From assembly GCF_042956465.1 (NCBI RefSeq), contig NZ_JBIBGL010000030.1, positions 1-64,000 on the forward strand: a stretch of 64,000 nucleotides of DNA, written 5' to 3'. The position numbers were made by a program, and so were the translations under genes. Shown here in pieces: positions 8,823 to 17,249 of this stretch (positions are counted from its first letter, which is position 1; each line of letters begins with the position of its first letter). Source of the stretch: Embleya sp042956465 (GTDB lineage: Bacteria; Actinomycetota; Actinomycetes; Streptomycetales; Streptomycetaceae). The notes under the pieces were generated by a model, which did not search any database, was not told the origin of the DNA, and worked only from the letters and a program-made list of their open reading frames with translations.

Positions 8823-9629
8823 ATGCCCACCAAGACGTTGCACATTCCCACCGCGGACGGCCGGGCCGACGCGTTCGCCGCCTTCCCCGACGGTGGCGAG
8901 CGGTACCCAGGGGTGCTGATGTACGCGGACGGCTTCGGCATCCGGCCCGTGCTGCGGGAGCTGGCACACGAACTGGCCGAGCACGGGTACTACGTGCTCG
9001 TCCCCAACCTCTTCTACCGGCACGGCCCGGCACCGGTGATCGAACTGCCCGAGTACATCGGAGAAGAGGTGCGGTCCGCGGTCTTCGGCCGGCTGATGCC
9101 CTTGATCGAGGCGCACACCGCCGAGCGTGTCCTGAGCGACGCCGACGCCTACCTCGGGTTCCTCACCACCCGGCCCGAGGTAGGCGCCGGACCGGTTGCG
9201 GTGACCGGCTACTGCATAGGCGGTCTCCTGGCGATGCGCACCGCTGCGGCCCACCCCGGCCGGGTGGCCGCCGTCGCCGCGTTCCACGGCCCCGTGGGTG
9301 TCGACGGGCCCGACCTCTTCGCCAAGCTCACCGCCCGGGTCCACCTCGGCCACGCCGAAGGCGACATGACGCCCGAGGCCCTCGGCGAGCTCAACCAGGC
9401 CCTGGACGCCGCGGGGGTCGACTACACCTCCGAGATCTACCCCGACACCGTCCACGGCTTCACCATGTCCGACACCGATGCCTTCAACCCCTCCGCAATG
9501 CAACGTCATTGGGACCGGCTGCTCCCCCTCCTCGACCGCACCCCGGCCGACACCCGCGGCTTCGGCCCGAGCACCGACCCTGACCTACCCGGCTCCGGGG
9601 CCGGGGGGAATGATCGCCGTTTCGGGTAA
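8823..9629 (+). CDS. Dienelactone hydrolase family protein
   Basis: A 268-aa alpha/beta hydrolase of the dienelactone hydrolase (carboxymethylenebutenolidase) family, cytoplasmic. The nucleophile is the cysteine of GYCIGGLLAMRTAAAHP, as in ClcD-type enzymes rather than serine esterases. The acidic residue lies in the LGHAEGDM segment and the catalytic histidine in the family-typical DTVHGFTMSD. These enzymes open lactone rings in aromatic ring-cleavage pathways, but most actinobacterial paralogues have unknown substrates. The ATG follows ACAGGAG by six bases. It is monocistronic and its leader can fold over the ribosome site. Confidence 0.88.
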   Translation: MPTKTLHIPTADGRADAFAAFPDGGERYPGVLMYADGFGIRPVLRELAHELAEHGYYVLVPNLFYRHGPAPVIELPEYIGEEVRSAVFGRLMPLIEAHTAERVLSDADAYLGFLTTRPEVGAGPVAVTGYCIGGLLAMRTAAAHPGRVAAVAAFHGPVGVDGPDLFAKLTARVHLGHAEGDMTPEALGELNQALDAAGVDYTSEIYPDTVHGFTMSDTDAFNPSAMQRHWDRLLPLLDRTPADTRGFGPSTDPDLPGSGAGGNDRRFG

Positions 9630-9814
9630 TCGAAAAGGCATGTGACCGTTCGCACTTCGGTGCCTGTGCCACCGTCCCGTAATCCAGGTCGGTGACACGG
9701 GCACCGGGTGCGGATGGCGGTAGGCGGATGCAGAGGTGTGTGCGGCTTGCCGAGGAGGAGGTGTGCGGGCCTCGCCTGCGAGTCGCCTCACCGGCCGTCC
9801 GGCCACCCGCCTGT

Positions 9815-11269
9815 TCAGCCGGTCGCGGCGCCGAACCACGCGGACAGCCGGTTTTCCAGTTCCGACCGGTCCTCACCCACCCACACCACGTGGCCGTCCG
9901 GCCGCAACAGCACCGCGGGTGCGTCCGGTTCCTCGCCGGGATCGGCGACGTGGTCGACGCGGTCCGCCCAACCCGTCACCGAAAGCCGGCCGGTCCGGTC
10001 GAGCAGCAGGCCGCGGCCGCCGTGCATCCGCTCGTACAGACGCCCCTCCTTCAGCGGCACGTCCCGCATCCGGCGACCGAGCAGTTCATGGCCCTGGTCC
10101 TCGCCGAAGTCGTAGCGGATCCCGACCGCGGAGATGATCTCGGTGATGTACCGGTTCACCTCCTCGAAGTCCATCAGCTTCGAGAACAGCTGCCGCAGCG
10201 CGGTCGCTCCCGGGTCGGTCCCCAACAGGGTGATCTGCGCCCGGGTGTTCTCCAACACGGCCGCGCCCACCGGGTGGCGTTCGGCGTGATAGCTGTCCAG
10301 CAACCCTTCCGGTGCCCAACCGTTGACCGCTGCGCCCAACTTCCAGCCCAGGTTGAACGCGTCCTGCACGCCGAGATTGAGCCCCTGCCCACCCGTCGGC
10401 GGGTGGATGTGCGCCGCGTCGCCGGCCAGCAGCACCCGGCCGACCCGGTAGCGCTCGGCCTGCCGGGTGGCGTCGCCGAACCGGGACAACCAGCGCGGCG
10501 AGTGCGCGCCGAAATCGGTGCCCGCCACGGCCCGCAACTGCCGCTTGAACTCCTCGAGGGTCGGCGGGGTCGCACGGTCCTCGGCCACACCGTCGGCGGG
10601 AACGACGATGCGGTACAGCCCCTTGTTCTCGTCCTGGAGGGGCAGTAGGCCGAACCGCAGTTGGGTCTTGCGGACTTCGGCGACGACGGCGGTGATCGTC
10701 GCCGGATCCTCGGTCACCTCCATGACGCCCAGCATCGTCTCGACCCGGGCGGGCTCGCCGGGGAAGCCGACGCCGATCCCCTTGCGCACCGCACTGCGGG
10801 CGCCGTCGCACCCGACGAGGTAGCGCGAGCGCAGGTGCGTACCGTCCGCCAACTCGACGCTCACCCCGTCGTCGTCCTGGCTCAGCCCGACCACTTCGCA
10901 GCCGCGTCGGATCTCGGCACCGAGTTCGCGGGCCCGTTCGTCGAGCAGGCGCTCGGTCAGCGGCTGCGGCGTGGCGAGGCCGTACGGGTGCGCGGTGTCC
11001 AACCGCTCCGGCCACGGCTTCATGATGCCGCCGAAGAGACCACCGGCCTGGAACTTCTCGCTCACCGCGAGGAACCGGTCCAGCAGGCCGCGCTGGTCCA
11101 TCATCTCGACGCTGCGCGTGTGCAGGCCCTGCCCGCGGGATTCTTCGGTCGGCTCGGTCAACTTCTCCAGCACGACCACCCGGACTCCGGCCAGCCGCAA
11201 CTCGCCGGCCAGCATCAAGCCGGTCGGTCCGCCGCCCACCACGATCACGTCGATCATCAAAACGCTCAT
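9815..11269 (-). CDS. rox: Rifampicin monooxygenase-like flavoprotein (Rox)
   Basis: A 484-aa group A flavin monooxygenase. The N-terminal Rossmann motif is VIVVGGGPTGLMLAGELRLA; the second FAD/NADPH motif is YLVGCDGARSAVR and the third GDAAHIHPPTGGQGLN. The overall sequence follows the Rox proteins of Streptomyces and Nocardia (known family: MIDVIVVGGGPTGLMLAGEL, MDQRGLLDRFL, RLDTAHPYGLA), which hydroxylate the naphthohydroquinone of rifamycins and linearise or decolourise the drug. Start may be this ATG or the ATG of MIDVIVV twelve bases later; neither has a strong ribosome site. A near-perfect rifamycin-associated element lies 46 bp upstream, which strongly supports the assignment and predicts induction by rifamycins. 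Confidence 0.85.
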   Translation of the reverse strand: MSVLMIDVIVVGGGPTGLMLAGELRLAGVRVVVLEKLTEPTEESRGQGLHTRSVEMMDQRGLLDRFLAVSEKFQAGGLFGGIMKPWPERLDTAHPYGLATPQPLTERLLDERARELGAEIRRGCEVVGLSQDDDGVSVELADGTHLRSRYLVGCDGARSAVRKGIGVGFPGEPARVETMLGVMEVTEDPATITAVVAEVRKTQLRFGLLPLQDENKGLYRIVVPADGVAEDRATPPTLEEFKRQLRAVAGTDFGAHSPRWLSRFGDATRQAERYRVGRVLLAGDAAHIHPPTGGQGLNLGVQDAFNLGWKLGAAVNGWAPEGLLDSYHAERHPVGAAVLENTRAQITLLGTDPGATALRQLFSKLMDFEEVNRYITEIISAVGIRYDFGEDQGHELLGRRMRDVPLKEGRLYERMHGGRGLLLDRTGRLSVTGWADRVDHVADPGEEPDAPAVLLRPDGHVVWVGEDRSELENRLSAWFGAATG

Positions 11270-11314
11270 TTCCGCAGGTTGTCGAGCTGAGGTCGATCAT
11301 TCTGCGGCTCGCCG

Positions 11315-11334
11315 GGGGTCTTGCCGCAAGCCCC
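11315..11334 (-). promoter_or_regulatory. Rifamycin-associated element (RAE)
   Basis: The minus strand reads GGGGCTTGCGGCAAGACCCC, an inverted repeat that differs at one base from the RAE consensus as I recall it (GGGGCTTGCGGCAAGGCCCC), found upstream of rifamycin-inactivating genes (rox, arr, rph, helR) in actinomycetes. It lies 46 bp before the monooxygenase start. A TATAGC hexamer (minus strand, plus positions 11342-11347) sits just upstream and could be the -10 box, placing the element at the transcription start. Confidence 0.82.
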
Positions 11335-11357
11335 CCGGTGCGCTATAAGTTGAGAGT

Positions 11358-11383
11358 GGCAAGGAGTGGGTACGCTCCTTGCC
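11358..11383. terminator. Perfect 9-bp hairpin, likely terminator of the aminotransferase gene
   Basis: GGCAAGGAG (11358-11366) pairs perfectly with CTCCTTGCC (11375-11383) around an eight-base loop. On the plus strand it is followed by TTTCGTTTTG. It lies 84 bp past the stop of the minus-strand aminotransferase gene and upstream of the rox promoter, so it may insulate one from the other. Confidence 0.5.
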
Positions 11384-11466
11384 TTTCGTTTTGCCCGGGC
11401 GCACCGGGCGTACCGGGTGGCCGACCACGCCCGGACCGCGGCGACGGCCACCGCACACGATGCGTG

Positions 11467-12255
11467 TCAGATCGGGTCCCACGCGACCGACTCGTACACT
11501 CGGCCGAGCGTCGCCGTCAACGCGGTGTCGATCGGGATCGGTACGTCGTCGATCGACCGGACCGGCGCGATCCCGCGCGAGTTCGTCACGAACGCGGCCC
11601 GGAACGAGCCCACGTCGGACAGGTGGACCGGGCCGCGTCGGGAGGGCAAGGGCCCTGCGGAGAGCGCCCGTTCGAGCAGACGCATGGTGATGCCTTCCAG
11701 GACGGGCGCGTTCGGCCAGAGCAGCGAAGTGCCGTCGAAGAAGACGATGTTGGTGATCGCGCCCTCCGCGACGAGTCCGTCCGGGCCGGTGAGAAGCGCC
11801 TCGTCGAAGCCCTCGCGGGCGACCAGTCGGCGGTAGTGCGCCTGTCCGAAGTCCCCGACGCGCTTGATGTGCGCGACGGAACGCAGATACGGGACGGACC
11901 GCAACGCCTGTGGCGTGGGCGGCATGTCGCCGGGCGGTCGCAGGGTGACCAGGACCGCGACCGCCCCGGCCTCGTCCGCGGCGAATACATGGACCCGCAC
12001 CGACGCGTCGAGAACGTCGTCGGCCAGCGCGTGCCGGATGTACCGCCGGATCAGCTCCCCGTCCAGGGCGCTGCCGAACAACTCCCGGTTGGCCGCGTCG
12101 AGCCGATCGAGGTGGTCGGCGAGGCCGCGCACCCGGCCGCCGCGCACCTGCATCGCGGTGAAATGGCCGTAGCCGCCCACGGCGACGGCGTGCAGCCGGT
12201 CCACCGTGGTGGACCGGCCGTCGATCTCGACCCGTGACATTGCCGAAGCACTCAT
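11467..12255 (-). CDS. Class IV aminotransferase family protein
   Basis: A 262-aa PLP enzyme of fold type IV, related to branched-chain aminotransferase, D-amino acid aminotransferase and aminodeoxychorismate lyase. The PLP lysine is in SVAHIKRVGDFGQAHYRR; the conserved glutamate is in GLVAEGAITNIVFFDG, and the C-terminal phosphate-binding region has FVTNSRGIAPV. The length and YGHFTAMQVRGGRV start match an actinobacterial subgroup whose substrate is not known. The ATG at 12255 or the one at 12240 could be the start; neither has a good ribosome site. It is followed by a hairpin and the rox promoter. Confidence 0.83.
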   Translation of the reverse strand: MSASAMSRVEIDGRSTTVDRLHAVAVGGYGHFTAMQVRGGRVRGLADHLDRLDAANRELFGSALDGELIRRYIRHALADDVLDASVRVHVFAADEAGAVAVLVTLRPPGDMPPTPQALRSVPYLRSVAHIKRVGDFGQAHYRRLVAREGFDEALLTGPDGLVAEGAITNIVFFDGTSLLWPNAPVLEGITMRLLERALSAGPLPSRRGPVHLSDVGSFRAAFVTNSRGIAPVRSIDDVPIPIDTALTATLGRVYESVAWDPI

Positions 12256-12399
12256 GCCGCCGACAATAACCGCCCCGTACGGGGGCCTTGCCCCCGACGG
12301 TGCGGCCGGCCGGCGTCCCGCCGTCCACACCGGTGCGAACGAGTCCGGCGCGGACGCCGGAATGTTCGGGCCCGGGGTTGGAGCGGTGGGTGGTTGGGG

Positions 12400-14739
12400 T
12401 CAGACGCGTGCGCCGTTGTCGCGGGGCGCGTGTCCGGGTCGGCGGGCGCGGTGGCCGGTGCGGTCGGCCGGGTTTCGGGCCGGGGCCGCGCGTGGTGGCG
12501 CGGGTGTCGCGCGTGATTCCAGCGCGACCGCCAGCGGGGCGGCGACGCTCACCGTGGAGGCGGTGCCGGCCACGACGCCGATCAGCAACGCCAGGGCGAA
12601 GTCGGCCAGTGCGTCCCCGCCCGACACCGCCAGCGCGATCAGGACGAACAACGCGCCGGAGCCGGTGTTGACGGTACGCGGCAGGGTCTGGAACACCGCC
12701 GTGTCGGTGATCCGGGCAAGCGAGCGCTTGCCCCGCGCGGGCCCCGGCGCCCGGCGCAGTTCGCGGATCCGGTCGAAGACGACGACGGAGTCGTTGACCG
12801 AGTAGCCGATCACGGTGAGCAGCGCGGCCAGGAACACCGCGTCCACCGTGCGCCCCAACCAGGCGAAGGCGCCCACCAGGATCAGCACGTCGTGCGCCAT
12901 CGAAACGACGGCGGCCACCCCGAAGGTCCATCGAAACCGCACCGCGAGGTACGCCATCTGGGCGGCGAGCGCGACCCCGAGGGCGACCATGGCCTTGAAG
13001 CGCAGTTCCTCCCCCAGGCTCGGTCCGATGAACTCGTCGCGCACCTTCTCCGCTCCGCCGCCGAGTTCGGCGATCGTCGCGGTGATCCGCGCCTCCTCGG
13101 CCTCGGTCGGCTTTTCCGTGCGTACGGTGAGCTCGCGATCGCCCGAAGTCTGCACGACGGCCTTGGGGAATCCGGCGTCGCCGAGTGCCGACCGGGCCCG
13201 GTCCGGATCGACCGACCGGGTGGTCGAGTACTCCACGAGCCGTCCTCCGGTGAACTCCACGCCGAAGTCGAGGCCGCGTACCGCCACACCGGACACCGCC
13301 AGGCCCAGCGCGAGCACGCCGGAGACGGCGAGCATGCGCCGGCGATGCCGCATCAGGTTCGGATCGCGTCGGGCCAGCCACTCGCGTACCGGGCCCGGGT
13401 GCGCGATGCCGCTGATCCGGAGCCGGCGCCGCACCACCGCACGGCTCACGGCGAACTCGGCCAGGACCCGGGTGACCACCAGCGCGCTGATCATCGACGC
13501 GAGCACGCCGATGCCCAGTGTCACCCCGAAGCCGCGTACCGGGCCGGTGGCCAGGAAGAACAGCAGGCCGGCGGCGATCAGGGTGGTGACGTTGGAGTCG
13601 GCGACGGCACCGAACGCGTTGCGAAAGCCTCGGGTCAGCGACGGACGCAGGGCCGGTGCGGTCCGCGCGAGGTACTCCTCGCGGGCTCGTTCGAACACCA
13701 GCACGTTGGCGTCGACCGCCATGCCGACGGCCAGCACGAATCCGGCGAGTCCGGGCAGGGTGAGGGTGGCGCCCACCCCGACCAGGGCGGCGTACGCGAT
13801 CACCGTGTAGCCGGCCAGGGCCACGGCGGCGAGCACGCCGAGCAGCCGGTACACACACGCGATGAACAGCGCGGTCGCCGCCGCGCCGACGATCGCGGCC
13901 CAGGTGCCGGCTTCGATGGCCGCTTTGCCCAGTGTGGGTCCCACGGTGCGGTGTTCGACCGTCTCGACCGGTACCGGCAGTGCGCCGCCGTTGATCAGCA
14001 GCGCCAACTCGCGGGCCTCGCGCTTGTCGAAGTCGCCGGTGATGCGGGTGGACCCGCCGAGGATGCCGGTGTCGCAGCGTACCGACGAGTCGACCTGGGG
14101 CGAGGAGACGACCTTGCCGTCCAGGGCGATCGCCACGCGTCGCTCGGGTGTTCCCGCCGGCGCGCACGCGGCCTTCCCGGTGAGTTCGGCCCAGGCCCGT
14201 TCGCCCCGCCCGCGCAGGTCGAGCGTGACGTGCCAGCCGCCGCCGGCCGGATCCAGCAGCGCCTCGGCCTTGTCGACGTCGGCTCCGGTCATCCGGGTGG
14301 CGTCCAGCCTCAGCATCCGGCCGGACTCGTCCGGCAGTACCTGTCGTCCCTCGGTGTCGGGTGGGGTGGCGGCACCGCCCGGGTCGGCGACGTCGAGAAC
14401 GGGATGGAAGGTGAGCTGTGCGGTACGGCCGAGTACCTCGGCGGCCCGGCGCGGCTCCTGCACGCCGGGTAGTTCGACGATGATCCGTCGGTCTCCCGAG
14501 CGGACCAGGGAGGGTTCGGAGACGCCGAGCGCGTCGACTCGACGCCGCAGCACCTCCAGGGCTCGATCGGTGGCGTCGCGGTCTGCTTTCGCGGTGGGGG
14601 AGTCCCGGGTCTCCAGGACGATCTGGGTGCCGCCGCGCAGGTCGAGGCCGAGGCGCGGCGGCACGGTCGCGGCGATGTAGGTGGACATGACGAGGACGGC
14701 GAGGGCGAACAACGCCCGCACCTTGGAGGTACGTGACAA
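12400..14739 (-). CDS. secDF: SecD-SecF fusion protein (protein export)
   Basis: A 779-aa membrane protein joining SecD and SecF, the proton-driven accessory subunits that pull exported proteins through SecYEG. SecD part (about 1-430): first helix LFALAVLVMST, motif GLDLRGGTQIVLET, periplasmic P1 domain, then five helices with AVGMAVDANVLVFERAREE. SecF part (about 440-740): GLDFGVEFTGGRLVEY and GYSVNDSVVVFDRIRE. The TTG start is seven bases after GGAG. Streptomycetes usually have separate secD and secF next to ruvB and apt genes plus a fused paralogue elsewhere; the setting here suggests this is the extra fused copy. The upstream gene is 54 bp away on the same strand. Confidence 0.92.
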   Translation of the reverse strand: MSRTSKVRALFALAVLVMSTYIAATVPPRLGLDLRGGTQIVLETRDSPTAKADRDATDRALEVLRRRVDALGVSEPSLVRSGDRRIIVELPGVQEPRRAAEVLGRTAQLTFHPVLDVADPGGAATPPDTEGRQVLPDESGRMLRLDATRMTGADVDKAEALLDPAGGGWHVTLDLRGRGERAWAELTGKAACAPAGTPERRVAIALDGKVVSSPQVDSSVRCDTGILGGSTRITGDFDKREARELALLINGGALPVPVETVEHRTVGPTLGKAAIEAGTWAAIVGAAATALFIACVYRLLGVLAAVALAGYTVIAYAALVGVGATLTLPGLAGFVLAVGMAVDANVLVFERAREEYLARTAPALRPSLTRGFRNAFGAVADSNVTTLIAAGLLFFLATGPVRGFGVTLGIGVLASMISALVVTRVLAEFAVSRAVVRRRLRISGIAHPGPVREWLARRDPNLMRHRRRMLAVSGVLALGLAVSGVAVRGLDFGVEFTGGRLVEYSTTRSVDPDRARSALGDAGFPKAVVQTSGDRELTVRTEKPTEAEEARITATIAELGGGAEKVRDEFIGPSLGEELRFKAMVALGVALAAQMAYLAVRFRWTFGVAAVVSMAHDVLILVGAFAWLGRTVDAVFLAALLTVIGYSVNDSVVVFDRIRELRRAPGPARGKRSLARITDTAVFQTLPRTVNTGSGALFVLIALAVSGGDALADFALALLIGVVAGTASTVSVAAPLAVALESRATPAPPRAAPARNPADRTGHRARRPGHAPRDNGARV

Positions 14740-14792
14740 GGATGGTCTCCACGGATGCACCGCGGCCGGCGGCCGGCGCGCGGCGATCGGAC

Positions 14793-15293
14793 TCAGGGAC
14801 GCTCTGGAGCCCGGGGAGACGGTGGCGCGCGACCCGGCGGAAGCGCGAAACGACGGAGCGAGGGATCGACGCCGACGGCGAGCGCGAAGGCTCGATGTCC
14901 CGCGGGTGGCGGGAGCGCCGAGTCCCGCCCCGCGAGCGCCGCGTCGAGGGAGTGGTGGAGGTGGTGCCGCTCGTCGGGGGTCTCGCGAACGGCCGACGGT
15001 CCCGGCGGGCCGCGTCGCGCGTCGCGGGTCGCCTCGTCGGCGACGTCGCGCACGTGCCCCGGGTCGGCGGCGGTGTGCGCGGAGATCGAGGCGCGGTCGG
15101 GATCGGGTACGACGTCCGCGCGCGCGGACGCGGGGGAAGCCACCACGCCGAGCAGCGCGAGGGCGATCGCGAGCAACACCCCGAGCCACCCACCGCGCCG
15201 GATGCCCCGGCGAGCGGGGGCCGGTGAGCCGCGGCCGCGCCTGTGGGCGGAGCCGCCGAGGGGACGACGCACGGCGACGTGTCGCCGGATCAT
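14793..15293 (-). CDS. Small exported protein upstream of secDF
   Basis: A 166-aa protein with a long basic N-terminus (Arg-rich, about 40 residues) then one hydrophobic segment (WLGVLLAIALALLGVVA) ending in SPASARAD, a plausible signal peptidase site. The rest is a short polar sequence rich in His, Asp, Arg and Pro with HHLHHSL, and no recognisable domain. The ATG follows GAGGAGGG by four bases. Its position 54 bp before secDF on the same strand suggests an operon. It may be a twin-arginine-independent secreted protein or a membrane-anchored helper; function unknown. Confidence 0.55.
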   Translation of the reverse strand: MIRRHVAVRRPLGGSAHRRGRGSPAPARRGIRRGGWLGVLLAIALALLGVVASPASARADVVPDPDRASISAHTAADPGHVRDVADEATRDARRGPPGPSAVRETPDERHHLHHSLDAALAGRDSALPPPAGHRAFALAVGVDPSLRRFALPPGRAPPSPRAPERP

Positions 15294-15698
15294 CGCACCC
15301 TCCTCGGTCCGCGCCGTTTCCACGCCGATGTGGACACGATCCGGTTCACGATCCCAACGCCCGGCCGCCCGTCCCGAGTTCCCACCCTCGTTGTTTCGCA
15401 CCGGGTGCGGGCGACGGGGCGCCCTGGTGGGACCACCGCTTCGACGTCCGCCCGGACTCCCGCCGGGTGCCGCGTCACGCACCGCTACGCGAACCGCATC
15501 CCCGAACACCTCGACGCCGTCCGCCACACCGGCGAACTGCGCGGCCGCCGGCGCTTCGAACGCATCCTCGGTGCCCGGTGGCGCCGCGTCGTCACCACCG
15601 ACGTCGACGCCGTCCTCGCCCGAGTGACACCGGGAATCGGACAATGCGGGCGTCGCCTCGACCACGACGACAACACCCTCGGCCGGACCGGGGCGGCG
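15294..15698. other. Gap with a coding-like plus-strand stretch
   Basis: About 400 bp between two minus-strand genes. On the plus strand, roughly 15460-15640 reads in one frame with coding-like composition (HRYANRIPEHLDAVRHTGEL, then RVVTTDVDAVLARV). No start with a ribosome site is visible and I do not recognise the family, so it may be a remnant. Confidence 0.3.
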
Positions 15699-17018
15699 TC
15701 ACGGCGTCGTGGTGCGCATCGCGCGGGCCGGCTTCGGGTCGGCGGTCGCTTCGGGCGTGATCGCGGGAGCGGCGTCGGGGCGGCGGGGGGTGAGGGCGGC
15801 TTCGAGCGCGTCGAGCTCGGCGAGCCAGCGGACGGGGAGTTCGTCGACGTCGGGCAGGCTCGGGTCGGCGATCACGGCCAGGTGCGCGGTTCCGGCGTAT
15901 TCGGCCAGGCAGACGGACAGGTGGTGGCCCGCGGGCAGGAACATCAGCGGCAACAGGGTGTGGATGTGGTGGCCGTGGAGTTCGAGGGGCCGCGCGGGGC
16001 CGGGGACATGGGTGGCCACCAGGGTGGTGCGTCGCGGGTGCAGGGCCCGGGCCAGGACCCGACCGTGCCAGCGGGTGGGCAGGGTCTCGAACAGGGCGTC
16101 CGCGTCCGGGTCCAGGCGGCCGGTTCGGATGTTCGCGGTGGCCAGGTGAGTGGCGGCCAGTCGCTCGACGGCGGTGGGAAGCAGGCAGGGCAGGACGACG
16201 GGGACGCCGCGGTGGAAGTTGCCCACCGCGTCGCTCGTGTCGCGGCGCCGGGCGTCGAGGGGCACCATCGCCCGTACGGTGCCGCCGGCGTCGTCGGGCA
16301 GCCAGGGCCGCAGGGCGCCGGCCAGGGCGGCCAGGTAGACGTCGTTGAGGCTGGTGCGGCCCGCGCGCGCGATGGCTTTCAGTCGAGGCAACGGGGTGTG
16401 GGCCCAGCGCCGACGCGGTGGGCCGGTCGGTGCCTGGACCCGTGCGGGGCCGAGGGTGATCGAGCGCGCCGGCAGCGCGAGGTCGGCGGCCGCGCCCAGC
16501 AGGGCCCGCACTCGGCCGGGCGTCCAGGCGGGCGACGACCCGGAACGTGTGCGGCGGCGGGGGAGGCCGGCTTCCCCCAGCGCGGCGAGCATGATCCCGA
16601 TCAGGGACATGCCGTCCAGGAGGCCGTGGTGAGCGCGGAGGAGCAGGGCGAACTCGTCGTCGCGGTGGCCGTGGAGCAGGGTCACGCCCCAGGTGACGTC
16701 CGTGAGCGGTCGGGCGCACACGCGCTCGATCGCCGCGTGCAGCGCGACGTCGCCGCCGTCGGTGGGCAGCACCACCTCGTCGAAGTGGTCGGCGGGCTCG
16801 GCCGGGCCGCGCGCGTTCGCGCCGGGCGGGCGGGCCCGGTCGCCCAGCGGCGGATGGGCGGCGCGGGCCAGGTCGATCAGCGCGTGCAGTTCGAGGGTCG
16901 AGGGCGTGGGGCCGGCGACCACGGCCACCCCGCCGATCTCCATGCTGGAATGAGGGTGTGCCGCCGCGTAGTCGAACCAGCGTTCGCCTGCCGCAGCCCC
17001 CTTGTCAGGTCCGGACAC
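15699..17018 (-). CDS. Wax ester synthase/DGAT-type acyltransferase
   Basis: A 439-aa acyltransferase of the WS/DGAT family, which uses acyl-CoA and an alcohol or diacylglycerol to make wax esters or triacylglycerol. The active-site motif HHxxxDG appears as AHHGLLDGMSLIG near residue 140. The family C-terminal block is also present (VPGPARPLELHGHHI and LPLMFLPAGHHLSVCL, then DVDELP). The GTG start has CGGAGAA seven bases upstream; an earlier open frame lacks a site. The protein is shorter at the N-terminus than typical members (about 460 residues), starting directly at the FDYAAAHPHSSMEIG block. It lies 231 bp after the amino acid decarboxylase gene on the same strand. Confidence 0.85.
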   Translation of the reverse strand: MSGPDKGAAAGERWFDYAAAHPHSSMEIGGVAVVAGPTPSTLELHALIDLARAAHPPLGDRARPPGANARGPAEPADHFDEVVLPTDGGDVALHAAIERVCARPLTDVTWGVTLLHGHRDDEFALLLRAHHGLLDGMSLIGIMLAALGEAGLPRRRTRSGSSPAWTPGRVRALLGAAADLALPARSITLGPARVQAPTGPPRRRWAHTPLPRLKAIARAGRTSLNDVYLAALAGALRPWLPDDAGGTVRAMVPLDARRRDTSDAVGNFHRGVPVVLPCLLPTAVERLAATHLATANIRTGRLDPDADALFETLPTRWHGRVLARALHPRRTTLVATHVPGPARPLELHGHHIHTLLPLMFLPAGHHLSVCLAEYAGTAHLAVIADPSLPDVDELPVRWLAELDALEAALTPRRPDAAPAITPEATADPKPARAMRTTTP

Positions 17019-17249
17019 GATGTTCTCCGTGGGATGTCGTCCGTGTGCCGATGGTGTGGGTCCGTGGGTGTGTGTGCCCGGTGCGCGTGAGGCCTTCGGA
17101 CTCCGCATCGACCACGTTCCGGTACGGCCGGATCCCGCTCCGGTCACGCCCACGGTCCGTGTCGTCCTCCGGGAGCGCGACCGCTCGTGCGGTGCCCCGG
17201 GCGGGCGGCGCGGCCTTCCGGTGGCGGCGGCGGGCCGACGCGTTCGTGG

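Noticed and set aside
11297..15193. 1298-codon minus-strand open frame across secDF
   Set aside because: Arg/Pro/Gly-rich translation typical of an out-of-frame reading of GC-rich coding DNA; the SecDF frame has all the family motifs.
15243..17090. Long plus-strand frame over the acyltransferase gene
   Set aside because: Antisense shadow of the WS/DGAT gene except for a short coding-like part near 15460-15640, which is noted separately.
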